Assembly (NCBI GenBank): GCA_963971575.1
Contig: OZ020612.1
Span: forward strand, 35,877,916 to 35,941,915
Direction: 5' to 3'
Length of the DNA stretch: 64,000 bases
Origin: Liopterus haemorrhoidalis
Lineage: Eukaryota > Arthropoda > Insecta > Coleoptera > Dytiscidae
In this document: positions 37,120 to 48,575 of the stretch, in pieces
How the letters are laid out: every line of letters begins with the position of its first letter
How positions within the stretch are numbered: the stretch's first letter is position 1
Position numbers and translations under genes: made by a program
Notes under the pieces: model-generated
Told to the model about the DNA's origin: nothing
What the model saw: only the letters and a program-made list of their open reading frames with translations
Databases searched by the model: none

Positions 37120-38250
37120 CATCAGATTTCCAAGTTATTCACAAAATCAATATTTTTTTAAATGGAACACTGCATATTTTTGGTCATTATGAAATAGTTT
37201 TATTAACTTATTCTGAACAAAAAGCCGCTAATCAATACTATCTCAAAACTGTAATTTAAGGAAATGTCGGTAGAATATTTGGAACTAATCCTGGTATCCA
37301 TGCGGTGGTGCTAAAGTTTTAGCAACGAAAATTGTATCCGATTGACTCGTAAAATGTCTCACTCGTTAGACATTTGATCGGAAAATGTTCCATTAACCGG
37401 AAATACGCAGTAAATAGAAACGAATTAAATACTTTTAACTGCTACAATGCCGTGTAACTTGAAAAGAAGAAAACACCAAGCAATCGTGGCTTTCATTGAT
37501 ATAACCGGCGATCTAGAAACGGAGAACTTGCCTTCTCTGCCCCTTATACGCCTATCTAGGCGTTGGGAACCTATTATTTTTTTAATCAACGGTTGATATG
37601 CATAACAAACAATTTGATGTGAAGTGTAAATTTTCACACATTTCAGGGTTTTGTAGGTATTTAATAAGTGATAACAAATTGTGGGTACATATTAAATATC
37701 ATAAACTTCCATAACTTTTGATAGAATAACCCGCGTGCTTACATCTAGAGACAATAACCGTACTTAATATGCGGTCGCATCAAGACCCAGCTAAAGTTCT
37801 CCTATTCTCCAGTCAGTCAGATAAATATTGTAGGCACGATGTAGCAAAATTGCAATAACTTTCGAAATAAATATCAAATGAAAAATTCCTGGTATACTAC
37901 TATTTCGGTTTACATTAATATATATGCATTTATTTATTACCTTTATTAAATAAGTAAAACACATTACAAAAAAAAAAGTTTACATTTTATATAGGTATTT
38001 AGGATCTATACAGTATGTATGGATCTTACACCACTTAGACAGGTCTGTGTGTGGTATCCTGTTACACAATTTATACTTATCAGTTCGATATAAATATAAT
38101 GTCGAAATTTTTCTATATTAATAAAGGTTAGTTAACATATACTATAAATCACAATACAATTACAATAGTGTAGATTAGTTTTACTTAGGAAACGTACTTG
38201 AAAAGAAACGAAGAAATAGTTTGAATCTAAATACTACGTATATCCACTAA
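37120..38250. other. AT-rich stretch with hairpin repeat copy
   Basis: Contains the dispersed hairpin repeat (37618-37672). Nothing else recognised. Confidence 0.4.
37618..37672 (+). repeat. Dispersed hairpin-containing repeat, copy 3
   Basis: GTGAAGTGTAAATTTTCACA, CATTTCAGGGTTTTGTAGGT, ATTTAATAAGTGATAA. Matches the modules at 2129 and 13148. One arm of the stem carries a substitution (GTGTAAATTTTCACAC). Confidence 0.5.
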
Positions 38251-38256
38251 ACACAT

Positions 38257-38615
38257 TTATGAACTCGAAAATATGTAATTTAAATCATCAAAGTCGATGT
38301 CATTTAAAAATTGTTTTGCTCTTAATTTATAATTATTTCTTTGAAGGGTCAAATCGTTAACATCTAGATATTTTTTAAATTTATTATGAATTTTCGGGGC
38401 ATAATAGAGAAAATACTTTTGTCCAATACTTTTACTGACTTTATTCACAATTACGCGTTCTTTATGTCTAGTACTGTAATTATGGTTAGTAAAATTAAGT
38501 TCGTTTGAATTTTTGTATGTATACTTTAATATTGCATATGAATATAACTGCAAAAAGTGTGATATCTTTGCTTCTTGGAATAAGCCACTTGAAGGATAAA
38601 AGATACTTATTACTC
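38257..38615 (-). pseudogene. C-terminus of a non-LTR retrotransposon reverse-transcriptase protein
   Basis: Minus-strand frame: FYPSSGLFQEAKISHFLQLY, SYAILKYTYK, then HNYSTRHKERVIVNKVSKSI, GQKYFLYYAPKIHNKFKKYL, ending in a stop at 38257. The HN..TR.K......S..GQ.......PKI.N..P pattern is the conserved end of many insect LINE polyproteins (jockey/CR1-like group). About 120 codons stay open, so this copy is less decayed than the others, but the catalytic RT core is absent. Confidence 0.75.
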
Positions 38616-38809
38616 AGCATTTAATTACTTAAGCATTACTCAGAATTTTTAGATTAACCCCTCAAAGTTAAAAAGTGCGGGACAGAGTTAAAGGGTGCAG
38701 TAAAATAAAAAAAAATTAAAACTACTTTACATCTTAAGAGCTTACATTTGATATTACAATAAATTTAATTGACTATTTCAACGGTACAAAAAATCGATAT
38801 TTTTCGAAC

Positions 38810-39245
38810 AACTGATTTGACCAAAAATTCCTGTTGAAATATTCCGGTTCCCATCACTGTTCGTTATTGATTTTTTTGTCAGATTTTTAGATGAACCCTT
38901 CTGGGAAATAGGGCGGGAGACAAAAGTTTTTTGCGGGACATTTTTGTATAAATCGCATTAAAAAAAAACATGTTTCAAAAACAAAATTTTGTATATACAG
39001 GCATTAAGAGGTTCCATTTGATACCCCACCTAATTTTTTTTTTAAATATTGAGTTTCTAATTAAATACATATTTATTTTTCCTGGGATGTGTTTTTCCTT
39101 AACTCTCTATAGTTTTTCTATATGTGGGTTAAGGAGTCGTACAAGCAAGCAAAATTTCAATTTTCTATGCTCATCCGTTTGGCTACAATTTCTAGCGCAC
39201 AGACAAGCGGTTTTTTGGTCATACCTACAAAACCCTAAAAATGTA
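38810..39245 (+). repeat. Dispersed repeat family A, copy 2
   Basis: Shares AAAAATTCCTGTT, GGGACAAAA-type core, GCAAAATTTCAATTTTCT, CCGTTTGGCTACAATTTC and GGTTTTTTGGTCATACCTAC, AAAACCCTAAAA with 3000-3405. The GACA run is reduced to one unit. Confidence 0.7.
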
Positions 39246-39306
39246 CATCAGTCAGTCTTTTTTTCTTTTGAGATGTCTAAAACTTGTCTACTTTTTAGTA
39301 TGAATA

Positions 39307-39574
39307 CAGTGGACCGTCGAACTTCGAACGATTTGATTTTCGAACAACTTGAAACTCGAACAAAATAATCGAATGGGTTTCAGATGAAAGAAGTGTTCAC
39401 CTTCCAGTGAATAGTAATATCCCTCCTACTATTATTATTGACTGATTATTATACAACGATATTAATTACGTATGTACTATTATAAATAAAAACATTCAAT
39501 TATTAAAATTAACTTGACTTGAAAGCCGAACCGTCTCCTGGAACAGATTGTGTTCCAAGTTCGAGGTTCCACTG
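39307..39574. mobile_element. Tigger-like MITE, 268 bp, TA-flanked
   Basis: CAGTGGACCGTCGAACTTCG at the left faces CCAAGTTCGAGGTTCCACTG at the right (a few mismatches), each next to TA. The interior repeats TTCGAAC-type words. Non-coding. Confidence 0.75.
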
Positions 39575-39576
39575 TA

Positions 39577-40183
39577 ATATGAAGAATGAAGTAGAATACC
39601 TAATGAAGCACATTAAAATTTGGTGGAAAGTTTTCCTCGAAGAATGTAAGGTGTTACTGAAGCAAAACGAGATCCGAGCCGTCATTAACATTTTCATGAA
39701 AGACCCTATGCTCCACTGAGGATTAATGGTGGAGGATTAAATGTGGTCCATACATATATATACAGTAATATCTGCTAATGTGACCACCTGCATAAGATGA
39801 TTACCTGCGTAAGTTGACCACTTTTTTATGGTTCCTGCAAAATAATACCTATATCCATCTTTCTACATAAGCTGGTCATCTACTGTTTTGAACAAAATAA
39901 ACACGTTTTCCTTTACTTTATTAGCAATAGAACTCTATAGTTCATTAAAACGTTCAAGAATGCAGTATTGCTTTTACGGCAAATGGAAGCGATGTTGCCA
40001 AATGTTGTAAACGTGTCCAATTTTATGTTCTTTTATTGTTAATTCAATTAAACAAATTGAAAAAGTATCGGAGACACGTATAACTTACAAAAATCAGGTA
40101 ACATGGTACAAAAATAAATAACCATTTGTAGAATATTTGCCATACTCCATTTGCCCTGTACTACATTCTAACGTTTGCACGGA
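39577..40183. other. Non-coding stretch with a Tigger-like half end
   Basis: TACAGTAATATCTGCTAATG at 39762 then GACCACC motifs look like a pogo/Tigger end, but no convincing partner is present. Confidence 0.35.
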
Positions 40184-40455
40184 CTATTCGCGACTGCAAA
40201 TAACAGTGAGACATCTGGTGGTGACTGGCTAAATTAAACAGAAGCGTATATTTGCATAGTATTTGTAGCGTGTTGTGCTGTAGTTTATGTGAATTAAGAA
40301 GTATTTTAAAATATAGTGACTTAAATACAGTGCTTTTTTGCCGAAATATTGTTTGAACAGATAAATATTAAGAAAAATCTTCTGACATATACGCTTCTCG
40401 TCCGCCATTAGCTGTTGTACGCAGCACCGCCAACGTTAGTTTCAGTCGCGAATAG
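40184..40455. mobile_element. Foldback element with CTATTCGCGACTG ends
   Basis: CTATTCGCGACTG (40184-40196) faces CAGTCGCGAATAG (40443-40455) exactly. An inner pair, AGAAGCGTATAT (about 40240) and ATATACGCTTCT (about 40387), nests inside. Nested inverted repeats of 272 bp; no target duplication recognised. Confidence 0.6.
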
Positions 40456-41509
40456 AACCAAATTAAGGATAAACTTGATACTATTCAAATTGTTGTCTCT
40501 TCTAACACATTCCCTTACTAATTAAGGGTTGTACATATTTAATGCTGCGTGCCCGAAATTTGAATTAGCTACAAAACATTTTGAAGTTTTAGACCAAGTA
40601 TGTCAAAATGTCTCCCTTTCCTCGCCTAAAACATGAATGTTTAAAATTTGTGATTAATATTTAGAAGTAAAAACAGTGGATAATGATAGATATAGAATGA
40701 AGGGAGAAAAGCGATTGGATCCGTACACTCAATTGTGTATGGCAATACAAGTCACTTGACCTAATTTAATGTCTCAAATAAATATCCTAACCTGATCTAC
40801 TCTTTTCTTTGAAATCTTGGAAACAGTCAAGTATATCCAATATAAAAATAAACAAATCATGCTCAGTGATGCGAAATAAAATGACAAAGGCCCTTTTACC
40901 GGCTACTGCTACAGTCAAATCGGCATATTTTTATCTTAATTTATTCAGTACTGCAGTTTGCATAAAACCTATTCAAATTATTAATTAGCAAGTTAAATTT
41001 TCCGAGCAGAGAAGCGTCTAATGCAGACGACAAAATAAATAAAAAAGTATAAAAATAAAAGCAAAGGACTAAAAAATAATAATGTTTCGTTCTTGGTTAA
41101 ATGATGAACTTAAAATATTTTAGGTGCGAATATTTCCCGTCAAAGAAATTTGCAACTTATGTGAAATTAATACTTTGTGATCTTGAGTGTTACTTAGATG
41201 GGGATCAGAATTTATAATAAAAAAAAAAAAAAATAGCTGATATTATTTTTCGGGCATATTTTTGACAGTATGACGTCAAAATAAAAGTTGATTTCCAAAT
41301 AAATTATGAGTTTTAATTTAATAACTCACATAAAATTTGAAAACCCAAAAAACGATACCTTATTCAAAGAATTGATCTGATAAAAAAAAACAACATATTC
41401 GATCCATATCAACATTACTCTGAATTTTTTTTATATATTTAGAACATTTTTTCGAAATATTTTTGGTTAAAATCGCATTAAATGAAAAGTTACCCCACAT
41501 TTTAATTTT
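40456..41509. other. AT-rich stretch, nothing recognised
   Basis: Ends in sequence that may be the 5' part of a family A repeat. No gene. Confidence 0.35.
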
Positions 41510-41545
41510 AAAAGACAATTAGACAGACACATGAGTATATACATG

Positions 41546-42601
41546 CAGGGGCAGATACAACCGGCGGGCTACCGGGAAAATGCCCGGTGGGCCGATCATA
41601 AAAAATAACAAAACAGGAGGTTAAAGCCTTAAAAATTATCTATTTATCTCTCATATAACTGAATAACAATTGTTCATAATAAGCCAATTCAGTAATGAAC
41701 AATGAAAACTATTGATTTGATGTAGAAACAATAAATATTAAGGTAATATAAAAATGATGACTAGTGAGCCGACATAACAATGTCGGCTAGTGGTGAAGTG
41801 GATATATTGCGATAAAGGCATTTGATTAGATGCCGTAAGTATCTTATAATGTGCTGCTTGTCGCTTTTATTGAATTATTCGGTCTCGCTTAATACTGTAA
41901 ATAACATATTCCTTTTCACTAAATTCACTCAGTTTAATATTTACATTTGGTTTGTGAGCATCTTACACATACATTTATTATATGGTTTTCAAATTTACTT
42001 AACATACACGAAGAGATTGACGTAACATTAAGTGCCAATTTTACTGAAAAACGATTAAGGAAAGTAGTGGATAATTCTATTCAAAATTTGAAAAGAGATT
42101 TGAAATTGAAACTCACGATGTAATTTTCGATATATTGGTTTCTAGTTAAGAACAAAGATTTCGAAATAATGGAATGTTATATGCTGACATTGCACTTTTA
42201 TCTCCTGTAAATTAGACATGGTAAGAAATGGAATACCATCAAATAGGTTAACAAAGCTAGTTGAACTATTGAAAAATTTTAAAGAAAATGTCAGCAAAGA
42301 TATTAGATGAAGAATTATAAGTTTAAGATTTAAAAAATTTTTTAAATAATTTTTCTTCTCACCATGTCGACGAAACAGTACACGGGAACGATGAACAAGA
42401 TGAAGAGGAAAATGAAAGAATAGTACAAAGTGCGGAAAGAAGAGGTAGAAATTAAAAACAAAAATAGTGAGTCACTTTGAAAGAGCTCTAAAAATGCATT
42501 CATTCAAAAAATGTATTATTATTAGGTATTACTATTGTTTTCTACTTTGGGCCGGTTTCGCTATTTGCCCGGGCCGGTTTAGTTCTACCTAGCCGCCCCT
42601 G
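41546..42601 (+). mobile_element. hAT element (ZMYM-like transposase relic), exact TSD
   Basis: Starts CAGGGGCAGATACAACCGGC, ends CTACCTAGCCGCCCCTG, and is flanked by identical TATACATG (41538-41545 and 42602-42609). 1056 bp with remnants of transposase on the plus strand (42030-42330). GC-rich subterminal CCCGGGC-type words occur on both sides. Confidence 0.9.
42030..42330 (+). pseudogene. Decayed hAT transposase fragment, ZMYM/zinc-finger-MYM type
   Basis: The plus strand reads, with frameshifts, FEIETHDVIFDIL, EQRFRNNGMLYADIALLSP, then VELL.NFKENVSKDI-like residues. This is the region seen in ZMYM1-like hAT proteins between the catalytic residues and the C-terminal dimerisation domain (..H.VI.D.L...L..RF..N..LY.D...L.P). 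It is short and disrupted; the N-terminal TTF zinc finger and the C-terminus are gone. Confidence 0.6.
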
Positions 42602-42765
42602 TATACATGACGGTATAAGAATTTCTTGAACATGCCTACGAAATCCTAAAAAAGTCCTATTCAGTTTTTGTAAAATGTAGTTAGTAAGATGTGTTACCAT
42701 CCATAAACGCTATACCAATCAGAATACAAACATTTTGAAAAAATAGTGGTGGGATACAACTCATA

Positions 42766-42933
42766 GGCCCAATTGCATAAAGCGTTGTTAACCATGTTGT
42801 CAGGTAATCACGCCGTTAGTTGACGACACTGTCATGATGAAAAACAATTAACTGTGTACTTCAGCAGCACTTGAGGACATGATTCTTAGTTAACTACACT
42901 GTCAGACTTAACAACGCTTTATACAACTGTGCC
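42766..42933. mobile_element. Short palindromic MITE, GGCCCAATTGCATAAAGC ends
   Basis: GGCCCAATTGCATAAAGCGT and ACGCTTTATACAACTGTGCC are imperfect inverted ends extended by TTGTTAA/TTAACAA. The inner parts (TTGTCAGG.. and ..CTGTCAGAC) also pair. 168 bp. Target duplication unclear. Confidence 0.65.
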
Positions 42934-43960
42934 AAAATAGCACAAGATCATATAAAAAATCACTGACTTCAATGGAGGAGCCCTTTGTCCATCAGTGGGG
43001 GGAATAGGCCGTTAAATATACACCTCATAAAAATAATAGATGTTTTAATACGCAGAATCATACAGTAGGGTCGTTTAAAGTTTGCTCAAGTGCGTCTTAT
43101 TGCAGTAGTCTTATGTAAGCTAGCCAGGAAATTCGTCCCATACTGTTGTGTAACGTAACTGTACTGTTCAACGTTGTGCAGTATAAAACCTTCTGCTCTG
43201 CGCAACTTAACGCAAACTTTAATTGCGCGAGCTGTATAAACCGTAACTATCTCATTTTGTTAAGTAATTTTTCATCCCTTTTGAAATTTTCAGAACGTGA
43301 GCTGAACAAAATTAGCTCCTTAATGTGCGGAGCATAGGTTGGAGTAGTTGGTCGACTTCTCGATAAAAATATCGGAGCACAAGTAATTCCGGTTTAACTT
43401 GGTTCCTGTAATTTGAGCTACTTATTTTATTCAAATTGTGTATGTCATTATGTAAGTATAGCTTTGAACATTTTAATTCACTTCATTTATGGGCGAAAAC
43501 ATCTACTAGACTCTGAATACCTTTTGTTGGGAGAGATATTACTTGGTCATAGTGAAAAGTATAATCTCTCCCAATCTATTTGCATGCAAATATTTCGTCT
43601 GAATAGCATTAACAGGTAGAAATAAATATCATGTACATAATAATTAATAGATTTAAAATATCTCATCAAAGGATTTGCGTTGCTTCCAAGTTCCACCATA
43701 TAAGGTACAAAATGAAAACGTACAAAACACTATTCAGATACATTTAAATACTTTTGTTTTATTAAAAATCTCAGAAGCCTTTTTGAATGACAAAATTTAC
43801 ATCATTTACGATATTTGAAATTTATACCGACCCTTTTTTCAAGGTGAACCCCGAAAAAAAAAACACACTTTTCAAAAGCTTTCCAAATAAAAAGGAGCCG
43901 CTTCCATTTTTCGCAATTCGTATTGAGTATTGAGACGGCTTCCATAATGAAAATTGGCCC
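42934..43960. other. Non-coding stretch
   Basis: A moderately GC-balanced patch at 43070-43400 has no motif I recognise. Otherwise AT-rich. Confidence 0.35.
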
Positions 43961-43964
43961 GTAA

Positions 43965-44015
43965 AAGGTCCAGCCCGGAGATCGAACCAAAAACTTTTAT
44001 GGCCAGTCCACCTCA
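43965..44015 (-). repeat. Possible SINE head (B-box-like)
   Basis: On the minus strand GGTTCGATCTCCGGG gives a B box and GAGGTGGACTGGCCA a weak A box. Spacing is short. Confidence 0.3.
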
Positions 44016-44145
44016 AGGTACAATATGTTACTAACTGAAAATATGGAAAGAAAAATTGAACGCTCGTCGATCACGCAAAAGATAACAAGTATTGGTATAC
44101 GGGACACATAGAAAGTCCTGGCACTTAGCAGATCAAGATTGAAGA

Positions 44146-44345
44146 CTTATTAGGGTTTTGTAGGTATGACCACCAAAAAACCCTTATAACGTCACTCATG
44201 TATCTGTTTGTCTGTCTGTCTGTCTGTATGGTAGAAATTGTAGCCAAACGGCTTAACATGGCAAGTTGAAATTTGGTATGCTTATACAACTCTTTGACCC
44301 ACATACAAGAAAAATACTGAGAGTTTTAAAAAGTACATCCCGAGA
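44146..44345 (-). repeat. Dispersed repeat family A, copy 3 (inverted)
   Basis: TTAGGGTTTTGTAGGTATGA, CCACCAAAAAACCCTTATAA, three to four GTCT units, ATTGTAGCCAAACGG and TTGAAATTTGGTATGCTTAT: the reverse complement of 3000-3405. It is followed by a C13 run. Confidence 0.75.
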
Positions 44346-44501
44346 TATATGTAAACAATTATGTATTTAATAAAAAAAATAATACCCCCCCCCCCCCATA
44401 AGAAAATAAAAAGAAAATAAAAACACACTAGAAAATTTTAGTGATTTAGAAGCGAGGACCTTTTTTTTAGATCATCACTTGAAAAAATTTAGAAGTTAGA
44501 C

Positions 44502-44658
44502 TAGGGTGACCATTCGTCCCGCATCGGCACTTGGATTGCTCGCCACTTGGATTTGGGAGGTGAGGACCTTTTTTTTTGCTCTTTACTTGGATTTGGGAGA
44601 TGAGGACCTTTTTTTTTGCTCCGTCCCGCATTGCCTTCTTAAGAAAATGGTCACCCTA
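44502..44658. mobile_element. 157-bp hAT-type MITE with T-rich minisatellite core
   Basis: TIRs TAGGGTGACCATT/AATGGTCACCCTA with identical flanks AGTTAGAC (44494-44501 and 44659-44666). Subterminal CGTCCCGCAT appears at both ends. The core is two units of CACTTGGATTTGGGAGGTGA plus GGACC and T8-T9 GCTC. Confidence 0.9.
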
Positions 44659-44689
44659 AGTTAGACCCTTATTCATAATTTAAATAATT

Positions 44690-44733
44690 TTATATTCTAC
44701 CCCCCCCCCCCCAATTCTGGGTGCGCCACTGCT
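44690..44733. mobile_element. Right-end fragment of another hAT-like element
   Basis: A C-run then AATTCTGGGTGCGCCACTG is the inverse of the frequent CAGTGGCGCACCCAG-type end. The matching left end was not found; GAGGACC/T8 sequence at 44455-44470 may belong to it. Confidence 0.4.
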
Positions 44734-44975
44734 AGATGCTACAATTGTGCTATAAATACATAGCATAAAAATTACACTTCTCTCTTTGTTTTGTTTTTCA
44801 CAAACAGATGTTCAAAGCAATAAAACCCTTTGTGAATTCCTATGGATGTGCCCGTGCATTATGTTATGTAGCTTAATAGTTTATCTACGCCTTTTACGCC
44901 ACTTTTACGCCATTGGTGCACTTATGGCGCGTTTACATTAGGCTAGTAAACGCATTCGTGTTGAAAATTCCATGC

Positions 44976-45045
44976 CTGAACAGTATTCGAACCCGAGGCT
45001 TTAGCAACGCAGAGCAAATGTCTGTCAAGGGCCGGTTGGGAAAAC
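44976..45045 (-). repeat. tRNA-derived SINE fragment (same family as 56590-56660)
   Basis: On the minus strand ...ACATTTGCTCTGCGTTGCTA, AAGCCTCGGGTTCGAATAC carries a B box. The GCTCTGCGTT(G/A)CTAA stretch is shared with 56610-56630. Confidence 0.6.
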
Positions 45046-45049
45046 ACCC

Positions 45050-46241
45050 AAAGTTGCTACATTTCAATAATATCGACGGGGTCAATAATAAAGAATTGTC
45101 CCCGAGCGAAACCGGGCGGAGCAACTATATCTTATACAATGCATCATATTACAGAAAAAATAATGATCAATTTCTATCTACGCACAGTTTTTTATCTGTC
45201 AGCGTGAAATTATTGTCTAGCCGGGACCCGGGCCCGCTCTCGACGCCTCTGTATGCATAGATGTATAATTAAAGCAAAGGCAAAATGTATTTCTTCGAGC
45301 AAGATTTAAGATCAAAACTATACCCTATGTAAGACAAAATTGATACACCACATTCCAAACAAAAAATTCAATAAACAATAAACAAAGTTATCATAAATAT
45401 GCAATATATAATATCAAATGTCCACAAAACATCAAAATAATATCAATCAACATTACCCAGGAATGTATAAATATGTGTAAAGTTGCGCGTAATAAAAATA
45501 ATGTTCTGCAACATAATTGACAACTAATATTTCCTAATAGCATTGCAACACCGCATTCCTCAGCAGGGAAGATCCCAGCTAGCTTCAGGCAGTATGAAAG
45601 TGATATCCTAGTTACCGCGACAAGACAAGACATACTGAACAATGAACGTACTCTGGTGGAATGCGGGCCTCATTTGGCATTCACGGAGCGCTGTGGAGAA
45701 GGTCTTCATGTCGCCGCCGGCCAACCAGACACGCTTCAATATCAAACAAAGAGATATATGCGTCTCAACTTTGTATTTACCTCTGCTTGGTTAACGCGGA
45801 AATTATTTTCATATCATATTGATTTATTCATTATTATTGACACATATTGATTTACTTAGCAAATAAGGGCTTCTGCAAAAATATCAACAGATAATGAAAA
45901 CTGTGAATGAAAAATATTGCAACAGTCAATGGCAATATTTTTAGTTAAGTTTTCTGTAATTTTGCCGTTGTTATTTGTTTTAACAAATAAAGGACGGGCC
46001 GGAGAAAATGAACTTGAACTCGTCTGAACGCTCGACATAGTTACAATAAACTAATACAATACATGCATACATATCTATGGTAGTAATAACTACACATTTT
46101 ACTTTCACTAAATATATGTTTTGTTTAAATCAGCTATGGCCATCACAGCACCGACCGCCCCCACAGAATACGTAATCAAATAAGATACATTTTAACATAT
46201 TTTGAAGCTAAATCAAGAATTTCAGTTGGCGTTTCCACAGG
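45050..46241. other. Non-coding stretch with one unexplained GC-rich patch
   Basis: 45541-45760 is clearly more GC-rich than its surroundings and is open on both strands for 60-80 codons, but I recognise no product or splice pattern. TTAACGCGGAAATTATTTTC near 45790 has a relative at about 48778. Confidence 0.4.
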
Positions 46242-46249
46242 TTGTAAAC

Positions 46250-46729
46250 ACAGTGACTAGATTTCAGTTTAGGTACACCCTGAGCTTGAAAAAAAAAATC
46301 GAAATTACAGTATATATTATTCAAATTTGCTTTTATTCCTAAAACATTAACGTCTATCGACCGTCAACCGTCACCCGCTACTCTCTGACTCGCACTACCG
46401 GCTGACAGTTGGTAGGCCGAGTGCAGCAGTTAGCGACACAGAGCAGTCAACAATCGGCGACTGCTGCAGGCTCTATACATCCGGCTAATCGGCTTTAATC
46501 GTTGGCGTTATCGGAAATTGAAAGAATTGGATATACACAAGCACTGAGCGCGAGATTTGCGATGTTTATATGAGACGTAACTATGTTATTTTCATTGCTA
46601 TAAACCATTTACATTAATTTTAGATAAAATTAGCGTAACCAGGAGATTTTATAACAACACCCGGAGCCCGAAAAAACGATGTTGAAACCCTGAGACTTCG
46701 GGTGAAACCCTGAAACCTGGTCACCCTGG
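46250..46729. mobile_element. hAT-type element, 480 bp, degenerate left end
   Basis: The right end CCTGAAACCTGGTCACCCTG-G and the left ACAGTGACTAGATTTCAG are imperfect inverses. Flanks TTGTAAAC (46242-46249) and TAGTAAAC (46730-46737) match at 7/8. The interior is GC-rich with palindromic words (about 46340-46500). Non-coding. Confidence 0.65.
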
Positions 46730-46737
46730 TAGTAAAC

Positions 46738-48449
46738 CAAGTGGTAAATTTAGTAAATAAAATATATCACTACAAAAAAAAAAAAAAAATCTAGAAAACT
46801 AATTTAAAAAAAAAAAAAAACAAAATCAAATAAAGGTGATTAGTCGTATGTTGTACAGCAACTTCTGCAAATATATTTTTTCAAAATATTTCTGTTATGA
46901 AATATTCGCAAAGAATGATGAAGAGAACTTCCTCTTGGGGTTAACCGATTTTTTTGTCAGAACAAAGAAAGTAGTGTAATTTTTATGGTTATGTATCCAT
47001 AACATATCTATTATAAACCAGGCTTAATTCTGATACTATATAACAAATTTAAAAAATATTTTCAACGACAAAAAAATCTATATTTTTCGAAAAACTAATC
47101 TGATATTAAATTCCTTTTGAACTATTCCAGAATAATTTTCGTGAAAATTCCATAAAAAGATTTCAACATAATTTGGGAAACGCTGATCTAGAACATCATA
47201 AGATGCACAATGCTTAGAATTTGCACAGAGTTTGACAGTACTATTGAATTCACATTGTTACAACACATACTAACAAGCATGTCGAACGGGTTTATTTAAA
47301 CCAACAATACCACTAGTGATATTTTCACTTTAACAAGTCACTTATTTGGACAAGTGATGCAAATATTCGTGATATGATGCACTCTTGTTAAAATACTGTA
47401 TAAGATTTGAAGTATCAAAGTCAAGTTATTCGGGCACAATTCTTGCCGTTCCAATTAAACCTCCTATGTAATCACATTTTTCAGGAGACATGAAAGCATG
47501 ACATCTTTTTTGTAATGTTCTAGAAATGTAAAAATATAATATTTTTTACAAGGAATCAATGGAATATGTATATGATATAAGCGAGTCCAGGAATACCAAA
47601 ATCTAATTTTTGCACGTCTTATATAACAAAACAAATGGGAGGTTTCAAATGAACAGAAATGAAACATAAAGTTATTTGATCTCAGATATCTAAGATATAA
47701 GCGATACCTTAGTCGTACTATAATTCAACAAATTAAATTACAAATGTATATATCTAAAGTTTCTATATCTGGTTTAAGCGAACGGTTTAAATGATCCTAT
47801 ATTATAAAATTATGTAAAGATAAGACTAAAACAAATAATGAAAGAAGACAGAATGGTGAAGGTCTAAGTAGGAAGATTGAATGTCCGTTGGCGAGAAAGG
47901 AGACGTCGTAAAACTAGTATGAGCGTACAAATACTTATGAACATTTGACATTTAACAGAGCAAGATGGTAGATTTCGATCCGAGTAGGGTTCTTTCGGGA
48001 CGAATCTAAAGAAAAACAAATTTGAGATGTCTCGCAAAATTTGGACGGGTTGGTCGCCCTAGCAATAAGTGAAGAAGGCAAATCAATATAAAGGACGGTC
48101 TGCCTTACACTTCCTAGAAAAAATGTGAAAAAAAGAAATAAATTCTCCAAAAATAGAATCCAATAGGGGACTTTTGTTGAGGCACTATGCTCAAAGAAAG
48201 ACGGGACTCCCAAAGTGGAGTTTTGATGTAGCGTGATGTTTTAAACAATACGCCAACGCTTCCACAACACCTGAATAACTTTTAATCAAGAATTATTTGA
48301 ATGGCAAGTGTAATTTTAAAGTTTTACTTGACTCTAATCTTTCAAGGCAAAACACGAACAATGAGTCTTTAATTTTATGAATCGATACATAAATTGAAAA
48401 AGTAATCACAGTTTATATGCACTGATTTTTGTTAGACATACAATTTTAC
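46738..48449. other. Non-coding stretch with A-runs and repeat family B debris
   Basis: Two A-runs at about 46773-46819. 46880-47150 weakly matches family B. The minus-strand ORF at 47935-48213 is unrecognised. Confidence 0.35.
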
Positions 48450-48575
48450 AGCAACTGAAATTTGAAGCCAAGACGACTGAATGGCAGTTCAACATGGCGA
48501 AAATTGAAATAGTTCATTTATTATATCTCGGGTGTACAATAAATATAAAAGATGGAACATTGGATGCAGAACACA
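48450..48575 (+). pseudogene. Short LINE ORF2 fragment (after RT core)
   Basis: The plus strand reads AKTTEWQFNMAKIEIVHLLY, LGCTINIKDGTLDAEHK. K(T)K.M......i......F.YLG..i..dg....EI is the conserved segment just after the catalytic YADD region of many insect LINE reverse transcriptases. A very short relic. Confidence 0.5.

Larger units (their letters stand above)
41510..42655 (+). repeat. Dispersed repeat family A, copy split by a hAT element
   Basis: AGACAGACACATGAGTATAT before 41546 and ACGGTATAAGAATTTCTTGA plus CTACGAAATCCTAAAAA after 42609 rejoin into the family A tail (ACACATGAG...ACGGTATAAGGGTTT at 63222-63250). Only the copied TATACATG is extra. Confidence 0.75.

Noticed and set aside
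39762..39890. Tigger-like element from CAGTAATATCTGCTAATG to CATCTACTG
   Set aside because: The supposed right end matches too poorly and lacks TA.
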